Of a DNA stretch of 64,000 bases, positions 61,863-64,000 are shown piece by piece. Below the pieces are notes generated by a model, which was not told where the DNA came from, ran no database searches, and saw only the letters and a program-made list of their open reading frames with translations. The stretch comes from Maniola hyperantus (lineage: Eukaryota; Arthropoda; Insecta; Lepidoptera; Nymphalidae): contig NC_048543.1 of the NCBI RefSeq assembly GCF_902806685.2, positions 9,272,106 to 9,336,105 on the forward strand. The letters are read 5' to 3'. The position numbers and the translations under genes are program-made. Within the stretch, counting starts at the first letter, position 1, and each line of letters begins with the position of its first letter.

Positions 61863-62390
61863 TAGAAAATATAAGACATCCTAGATTGCAGAAAAAATCT
61901 TAACATGCACTAGACGAGCCAGCTCGCTATTCACAGCAAAAGTATCATTCATTCTGCAGTGCGGTCAGCGTCGAGTAAGCGCAGTCAAAAGAGCTTTGAC
62001 TTCAAAGCAATAGGGAGATGCAGAGAATGCAAAATAAACTAGCAACGCCAAAGGAAAAGTGCAAAATAAATGCGGCAACACCACATTACACAGCCATTGA
62101 ATCAAAACACAGACTGAGCGTGAAGTGATGAAAACTGGAAAAAATAATAAAGGTTCACCCCCCTAACCCCTTGTCAACAGTTAGGTTGCACATGGTCCTA
62201 TTCTGGGACCTTAGGTGACTGATCGGTCGACCATTAGGTAATAAAAAGGTTAAAGTAAGTATATCAATGAAAAAATAAAAATAAGTAGGTATTAGTGCCT
62301 AGATAAGCTGTCTTATTTTTCGATAAAATGCACTCCAACGACAACACCTGTTATTCGTTCCCATATATTGAAGCAATAAGAAATTTAGAA
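61863..62390. other. Intergenic, no gene seen
   Basis: No coding frame or repeat recognised; a short GC-neutral stretch. Confidence 0.5.
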
Positions 62391-62602
62391 TCACTATACC
62401 TACCAACGTGTTTGTTTGTTGGTTTGTCCTTCAATCACATCGCAACGGAGCAACGGCTTAATGTGATTTTTGCACGGGTATATACTTAATTAAAGATCTG
62501 CAGAGTGACATATGCTACTTTTTATTCCGGAAAATCAAAGAGTTCCCACAGGATTTTTAAAAACATAAATCCACGCGAACGACGTCACGGGCATCAGCTG
62601 GT
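62391..62602 (+). mobile_element. Helitron variant ending CTGG
   Basis: TTTGTTTGTTGGTTTGTCCT, TCAATCACATCGCAACGGAG and end CACGCGAACGACGTCACGGG, CATCAGCTGG|T (CTGG fits CTRR). It matches the variant in DCAF13 intron 3. Confidence 0.75.
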
Positions 62603-62667
62603 TTAGAATAAGCTACTTACTTAGGTATATGGAAGTTTAGTAAAAATAATATTTTTATTCTAAGCAA

Positions 62668-62997
62668 AAGCGGCGATATAGGTAGCCTAGTGGTTTTTAA
62701 TGTCGGCCTCCTATCCGGGGTTCGATTCCGGGCACGCACCTCTAGATTTCGGAGTTAAGTAGGTACATGTGTGTTTTAAGCATTTAACTTTGACTAGCTT
62801 TAACGCTGAAGGATAACATCGTGAGGAAACCTGTATACCTGAGAGTTCTCTATAATGTTGTCAAATGTAGGTACCTATGTGATGACTGTTAATCTGCACT
62901 TGGCCAGCATGGTAGACTATTTCCTTTTCATACCAAGAGGAGGCCCTGGTTAGTAGTGGGTCGGCGATGGCTTAATGAGATGATGATGATGATGAGG
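62668..62997 (+). mobile_element. tRNA-derived SINE, plus
   Basis: Head TAGCCTAGTGGTTTTTAATG (A box), GGTTCGATTCCGGGC (B box), body GTGAGGAAACCTGTATACCT, and (GAT)n tail at 62981-62996. Confidence 0.82.
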
Positions 62998-63010
62998 AAG
63001 TGAGAAATTA

Positions 63011-63256
63011 TAAGTATAGATTGTTACGGCTATACTGACGACCACAGATGAGTCCAATTTAGTCGACGCAAGCCCGACTAATTTCAAACCGTCTTTTCTC
63101 ACAACGAACAGTCCATAGGTCGGCTCGCAATCTCAACCGCGACGAGCAGCGAGCTGACTCCCTGTGAAAAAGGACCCCGGATGGGTTCGAAACTAGCCTG
63201 ACTTACATCGACTAAATACGTGAGTAAGTAGGTATAGCCGTAATAATCTATACTTA
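63011..63256. mobile_element. 246-bp TIR element (TATAGATTRTTACGG)
   Basis: The left TAAGTATAGATTGTTACGGC, TATAC and right GTATAGCCGTAATAATCTAT, ACTTA are inverted with one mismatch over about 25 bp. The interior has paired phrases AGTCGACGCAAGCCCGACTA and CTGACTTACATCGACTAAAT, itself partly palindromic. No coding. Confidence 0.75.
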
Positions 63257-63968
63257 CCATGGAAATCACTCACGAAAGTTAAAACGCTAAGTGAGAAATT
63301 AATTCGGAAAGGTCATATTAGATATTTTTTTACTTGAAAACATCTACGCATCCACGGAATAATCTCGTCCTCCAGTTAATTCCAACGCACTTCGGCAAGC
63401 TGTGTCAATATGTAGCGGCACTCGCAAGGGAGAGATGGATGACTTTTACATCAAAGCCGTGCCGACTGCATCGCACCTCGTAAACACAGCCTAAACAGAT
63501 ACCCATTCAGAACTACACCGCCAGCTCACACGTAGAGGTGTAATAAGCCATGAGTATTCCCTTTGTGAATTTCTTCATTTGAAACTCTCTTTGCCCCTTA
63601 GATACCTAAGCAGAAAGACTTTCCTTTGATGACGATTAAACTACGTCTGTTTAAGTTTCTTTCAGGTATAGAGACCTACTATAGCTCTACCTAATAACGC
63701 AAGGACTGCTAGTTAGAAATAAAAGCTGCCTTGGCCCTTGGTTAGTAACAGTCAAGTGATACCTATAGGTCTGACCATTTTAGTAGTTAAGTAGATATAG
63801 AGAAAATGCAGAAAATCAACCCTCGGGAAACTTATATGAATTTCATCAGTTTATTCAACTTGTTGAATTTTTATTAATCGATTTTAAGTACAGATACTTA
63901 TAATAACCGATACAGATTTACAATATTATGTGATCGCACTATTGATACATAAGTATTAAATGAAAAGA
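63257..63968. other. Intergenic, no gene seen
   Basis: A slightly GC-richer piece at 63390-63500 has no sustained frame. Nothing else recognised. Confidence 0.45.
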
Positions 63969-64000
63969 CTAGCTTATGCTCGTGACTTCGTCCGCGTGGA
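63969..64000 (-). mobile_element. Helitron start, cut by window end
   Basis: CTAGCTTATGCTCGTGACTT, CGTCCGCGTGGA is the minus-orientation 3' terminus of the CTAG-type Helitron. Confidence 0.7.

Overview
The window is nuclear DNA of a lepidopteran insect (moth or butterfly). It has spliced eukaryotic genes with GT-AG introns and an AT-rich background full of GTAGGTAC-type motifs. It also carries many short mobile elements typical of Lepidoptera: CTAG-ending Helitrons with GTCT microsatellites, tRNA-headed SINEs ending in GAT repeats, palindromic MITEs, and R1-, RTE- and Jockey-type LINEs. Nothing points to bacteria, plasmid or virus.

Three complete single-copy genes can be assembled exon by exon with consistent splice phases. 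(1) A collagen prolyl 4-hydroxylase alpha subunit (P4HA) lies on the minus strand, 28022 down to 9225, in 11 coding exons (559 aa). It has a signal peptide, N-terminal domain, TPR-type peptide-binding domain and a full set of Fe/2-oxoglutarate ligands. (2) DCAF13 (Sof1/WDSOF1) lies on the plus strand, 34882-39021, in 5 exons (447 aa). It is a WD40 protein of 18S rRNA processing. (3) KLHDC3 lies on the minus strand, 49091 down to 40813, in 5 exons (384 aa). It is a kelch-repeat substrate receptor of the ubiquitin system. P4HA and DCAF13 are divergent, about 6.9 kb apart. DCAF13 and KLHDC3 converge, 1.8 kb apart.

The rest is mainly mobile DNA. From left to right: an R1-like LINE fragment whose first bases encode the reverse transcriptase ADD box; RTE, Helitron and Harbinger-like insertions (1-9 kb); P4HA with introns carrying two hAT-type elements with 8-bp target duplications, Helitrons and hairpin MITEs (9-28 kb); an intergenic stretch with a TIR-flanked tandem array (28-34.9 kb); DCAF13, whose third intron is almost wholly Helitron; KLHDC3, whose first intron holds an apparently intact Jockey-type retrotransposon on the opposite strand (43169-47815); and a gene-poor 3' third (49-64 kb) with a 5'-truncated Jockey copy, nested SINEs, a 145-bp inverted repeat and one orphan exon-like segment.

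The most unusual gene-level signal is in P4HA. The catalytic exon carrying the HxD motif is followed by two degenerate tandem copies of itself, and the exon carrying the third iron ligand is followed by a degenerate partial copy. In two genes a Helitron sits within 4-8 nt of a splice site. All family names come from reading motifs; no database search was possible.
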